Part shown: positions 6,160 to 9,023 of the stretch, piece after piece | Layout: every line of letters begins with the position of its first letter | Numbering within the stretch: the stretch's first letter is position 1 | NCBI GenBank assembly: GCA_937916405.1 | Contig: CALFUF010000194.1 | Span: 1 to 9,023, forward strand | Source: an uncultured Prevotella sp. | Lineage (GTDB): Bacteria; Bacteroidota; Bacteroidia; Bacteroidales; Bacteroidaceae | DNA length: 9,023 nucleotides | Direction: 5' to 3' | The notes under the pieces: model-generated | What the model saw: only the letters and a program-made list of their open reading frames with translations | What the model was told of the DNA's origin: nothing | Database searches by the model: none | Translations under genes and position numbers: made by a program

Positions 6160-9023
6160 ATGAAGAGGATTTTGCTGTTTATGTTCATGGCTGTATCAGG
6201 AATACAGGTGATGGCACAACGAAATATTACTGGTAAGGTACTGGAGAGTGACTCTCAGGAGCCAGTGGCTCAAACCACTGTACGACTGTTGAAGAAGGAC
6301 AGTACGATGGTGACAGGTGCGCTAACAGACTTGAACGGACTTTTCCGTGTGAAGGCTCCTGCCGCAGGTACCTATATCGTACAAGTGACCTGTGTAGGTT
6401 TTAAACCGTTTACCAAGACCGTCAAAGTGTCCGCTGATAAGGATATCGCCTTGGGAACCATCGACCTTGCCCCTGATGCTATCATGCTGAAAGGAGCAAC
6501 TGTGACAGGACAGGCAGCCAAAGTAATGGTGAAAGAGGATACTTTTGTATATAACGCCTCAGCTTATCGAACCCCGGAAGGCTCTGTCATCGAGGAATTG
6601 GTGAGGAAACTGCCTGGTGCACAGGTGGATGATGATGGTAAGGTGACCATCAACGGTAAGGAGGTGAAGAAAATCCTGATTGATGGTAAGGAGTTTATGA
6701 CAGGTGATACCAAGACCGCCATGAAGAACCTGCCAACCTCTATCGTAGAGCGTGTGAAGGCTTATGACCAGAAGAGTGACCTTGCCCGTGTCAGTGGTAT
6801 TGATGATGGTGAGGAGGAGACCGTACTTGACTTTGGCATTAAACGGGGTATGAACAAAGGCTTTATGCTGAATGCTGACTTGGCGGCAGGTACACGTCAT
6901 CGTTATAGTGGCCGTGTCTTTGCAGGTATGCAGAGTTCAGATTTGAAGATATTCGTTCCTCTGAGTGCTAATAATGTGAATGACATGGGCTTCCCTGGTG
7001 GCGGAGGTGGTCGTTTTGGAGGTGGCAGACAAGGTCTGACAGCAACGAAGATGGCTGGTTTTAACCTCAACTACGAGAAGAAAGACTTGTTGAAATTAGA
7101 TGCCAGTATCCGTTGGAACCATCGTGACGGTGACGCTGTGGTACGTAGCTCTACGGAGAACTTCATGAATGGAACGACCTCTACTTTTGGAAATAGTCTG
7201 AACAGCAATCTTACACGCAGTAACAGCTGGGATGCTCGTTTCCGCTTGGAATGGACACCAGACTCGATGACGAATATCATGATGCGTCCTCAGTTTAACT
7301 ATAACTCCAGTGACGGACTGAGCGAAGGGCTGTCCCTGACCTTTGATGACGATCCTTATAAAACGGTTAGAGACCCGATGGATGATGAGGCTTTGGCGAT
7401 CTTGGTCGATAAAGGTATCGTCAAGAACAGAAACCTCAACAACTCAATTTCCTATAGTGACTCCAAGAGTGCGGGTGGCTGGTTGCAGCTGAACCGTCGT
7501 TTGAACAACAACGGAAGAAATATCACCTTACGCTTCTCAGGAAATGTGGGGGAGGGGACCAGTAAGTCATTCAGTAACAGTTGGGTGGATTATTTCCAGT
7601 TGGTGAACCAGCACGGGGAGGACTCTACCTATCAGGCAAACCGCCATGCAGTGACACCAACCAAGAACTGGAACTATGGTATACGTGCCACTTATAGTGA
7701 GCCTATCTTCCGTCAGACTTATTTGCAGTTTAGTTACCAATATCAGTATAGCTATACGAAGAGTGACCGTGCTACTTATGACTTTAGCACATTCCCTGCG
7801 GATTTCTTCGGGGTTACTCCTGTCTATCGTGGTTGGGACGATTATCTCGCTCTGTTAGGTGGTAATCCTTTAGAGAGTTTCAGGGACGACAAACTGAGTC
7901 GTTTCTCCGAGTACCGCAACTATAACCATACGGCGGAGATTATGCTGCGTGTGGTGCGTAAGGCTTATAACCTGAATGTCGGTTTCCAGGTGCTGCCCCA
8001 ACGTTCTCATTTCACACAAGACTATCAGGGTGTTCATACTGATACGACACGTACCGTGACGAATTTTGCTCCAACAGCAGACTTCCGTTGGAAGATATCG
8101 AAGTTAAGTCAGTTGCGCTTTACCTATCGTGCCAACAGTAGTCAACCCTCTATGAGTGATCTGCTGGATATTACTGATGACAGCGACCCGCTGAACATCC
8201 GAAAAGGTAACCCCGGACTGAAGCCCTCGTTCACCCAGAATTTCCGTTTGTTCTATAATAACTACATCCAGAATCATCAGCGTAGTATTATGGCACACGT
8301 GAATTTCTCCACCACCAGAAACTCTATTTCTAATATGGTTACCTATAACGAGCAATCGGGCGGACGTACTACCAGACCCGAGAATATCAATGGTAACTGG
8401 AATACCTTCGGTATGTTCATGTTTAACACGGCGATAGACTCAGCAGGTTTCTTTAACGTCAATACCTTCACCACCTTACGTTATGTGAACAGTGTAGGTT
8501 ATGTAAGTGTGGATAGAAACGCGGATTCCCAGAAATCAACAACCCGTACAACAACCTTGGGTGAGCGTCTTGCAGCCAGTTATCGTAACGACTGGTTGGA
8601 AGTGGAGTTAAGCGGCTCGTTGGAATATATGCATGCCCGTAGTGAGCTGCAGAGCAATAACAACCTCGATACGTGGACATTCTCGTATGGTGGTAGTTTG
8701 CAGTTGACGGCTCCCTGGGGTTCCCAACTCTCTACCAGTATGAATATGAATAGTCGTCGTGGCTATAATGATGCGTCGATGAATACCAATGAGTTGATAT
8801 GGAATGCCCAGTTGTCACACTCCTTCCTCCGTGGTAATGCATTGACACTCTCCCTGCAGATGTATGATATCCTGCACCAGCAGTCTACCTTTAGCCGTGC
8901 GGTGGATGCGATGCGTCGTAGTGATACGGAGTATAATGCCATCACCAACTATGCGATGCTGCACGTCATCTACCGTCTGAACATCTTTGGTGGAAAGAAT
9001 GGTGGACCGAGAGGACCAGAAGG
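6160..9023 (+). CDS. Outer-membrane beta-barrel / TonB-dependent receptor-like protein, 3'-truncated
   Basis: The frame runs from the ATG at 6160 to the window end without a stop (954 complete codons). The start opens a signal peptide, MKRILLFMFMAVSG, with likely cleavage after Ala19 (VMA-Q). Residues about 21-105 form a carboxypeptidase-regulatory-like (transthyretin-like) beta domain: NITGKVLES..., LTDLNGLFRVKAPAAGTY, VTCVGFKPF. A plug-like domain follows (about 115-230), with TPEGSVIEELVRKLPG, VTINGKEVKKILIDGKEF and LPTSIVERVKAYDQ. The rest is a long aromatic, Asn/Ser-rich beta-barrel region; IRKGNPGLKPSF is typical of the family. A glycine-rich segment lies at 280-292. The last visible residues, YRLNIFGGKNGGPRGPE, resemble the usual family end, so few residues are probably missing. 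No SusD partner is visible before the window end. Such proteins sit in the outer membrane; the substrate cannot be inferred. Divergent from aroB. Confidence 0.88.
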   Translation, partial: MKRILLFMFMAVSGIQVMAQRNITGKVLESDSQEPVAQTTVRLLKKDSTMVTGALTDLNGLFRVKAPAAGTYIVQVTCVGFKPFTKTVKVSADKDIALGTIDLAPDAIMLKGATVTGQAAKVMVKEDTFVYNASAYRTPEGSVIEELVRKLPGAQVDDDGKVTINGKEVKKILIDGKEFMTGDTKTAMKNLPTSIVERVKAYDQKSDLARVSGIDDGEEETVLDFGIKRGMNKGFMLNADLAAGTRHRYSGRVFAGMQSSDLKIFVPLSANNVNDMGFPGGGGGRFGGGRQGLTATKMAGFNLNYEKKDLLKLDASIRWNHRDGDAVVRSSTENFMNGTTSTFGNSLNSNLTRSNSWDARFRLEWTPDSMTNIMMRPQFNYNSSDGLSEGLSLTFDDDPYKTVRDPMDDEALAILVDKGIVKNRNLNNSISYSDSKSAGGWLQLNRRLNNNGRNITLRFSGNVGEGTSKSFSNSWVDYFQLVNQHGEDSTYQANRHAVTPTKNWNYGIRATYSEPIFRQTYLQFSYQYQYSYTKSDRATYDFSTFPADFFGVTPVYRGWDDYLALLGGNPLESFRDDKLSRFSEYRNYNHTAEIMLRVVRKAYNLNVGFQVLPQRSHFTQDYQGVHTDTTRTVTNFAPTADFRWKISKLSQLRFTYRANSSQPSMSDLLDITDDSDPLNIRKGNPGLKPSFTQNFRLFYNNYIQNHQRSIMAHVNFSTTRNSISNMVTYNEQSGGRTTRPENINGNWNTFGMFMFNTAIDSAGFFNVNTFTTLRYVNSVGYVSVDRNADSQKSTTRTTTLGERLAASYRNDWLEVELSGSLEYMHARSELQSNNNLDTWTFSYGGSLQLTAPWGSQLSTSMNMNSRRGYNDASMNTNELIWNAQLSHSFLRGNALTLSLQMYDILHQQSTFSRAVDAMRRSDTEYNAITNYAMLHVIYRLNIFGGKNGGPRGPE

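Noticed and set aside
6559..6900. 113-codon open frame on the minus strand
   Set aside because: It is antisense to the plug-domain coding sequence of the outer-membrane protein and shows no family features of its own.
1..9023. CRISPR arrays, tRNA or rRNA genes, prophage, toxin-antitoxin or defence genes
   Set aside because: No spaced direct-repeat array, cloverleaf, rRNA-like stretch or protein of these families was recognised in the window.

Overview
The window looks like a chromosomal segment of a Bacteroidales bacterium, most likely Prevotellaceae (Prevotella or Xylanibacter type). The evidence is a Bacteroidetes-style outer-membrane receptor, a PepD-type M20 dipeptidase, an AroB of Bacteroidetes type, absence of Shine-Dalgarno sequences, and two near-perfect Bacteroidetes promoters (TTTG-N19/20-TAnnTTTG) in AT-rich gaps between moderately GC-rich genes. 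The genus is an inference from remembered sequence character, not from a search.

Layout. (1) 2-919 (+): 3' part of a PepD-like dipeptidase gene, cut by the window start. (2) 921-2030 (-): secreted GH5 glycosidase, converging on pepD with a single base between the two stop codons. Its promoter is at 2064-2095. (3) 2031-2502: a 472-bp gene-free stretch holding the GH5 promoter, a large imperfect dyad with nested repeats (2144-2237), a 182-bp MITE-like element with 17-bp perfect terminal inverted repeats (2243-2424) and a hexamer repeat (2462-2485). (4) 2503 to about 3826 (-): a decayed SLC13-type permease gene with TrkA_C domain sequence, carrying an internal deletion, a frameshift and no usable start codon. 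(5) 3843-4781 (-): UDP-glucuronate decarboxylase (UDP-xylose synthase) with its own promoter, immediately upstream of the pseudogene and probably once co-transcribed with it. (6) 4955-6016 (-): aroB, followed by a clear intrinsic terminator (4866-4906). (7) 6160-9023 (+): a large outer-membrane beta-barrel, TonB-receptor-like protein, divergent from aroB and cut by the window end just short of its probable C-terminus.

The genes do not form one pathway. They are housekeeping metabolism (aroB for chorismate, pepD for dipeptide turnover), envelope or polysaccharide sugar-nucleotide supply (UDP-xylose), glycan breakdown (GH5) and an outer-membrane protein. I see no phage, CRISPR, defence, conjugation or RNA genes. 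The points most worth a second look are the GH5-upstream intergenic region (nested dyad, repeated motifs, MITE-like insertion) and the permease pseudogene, whose frameshift is explained exactly by loss of one copy of an inferred 11-bp repeat.
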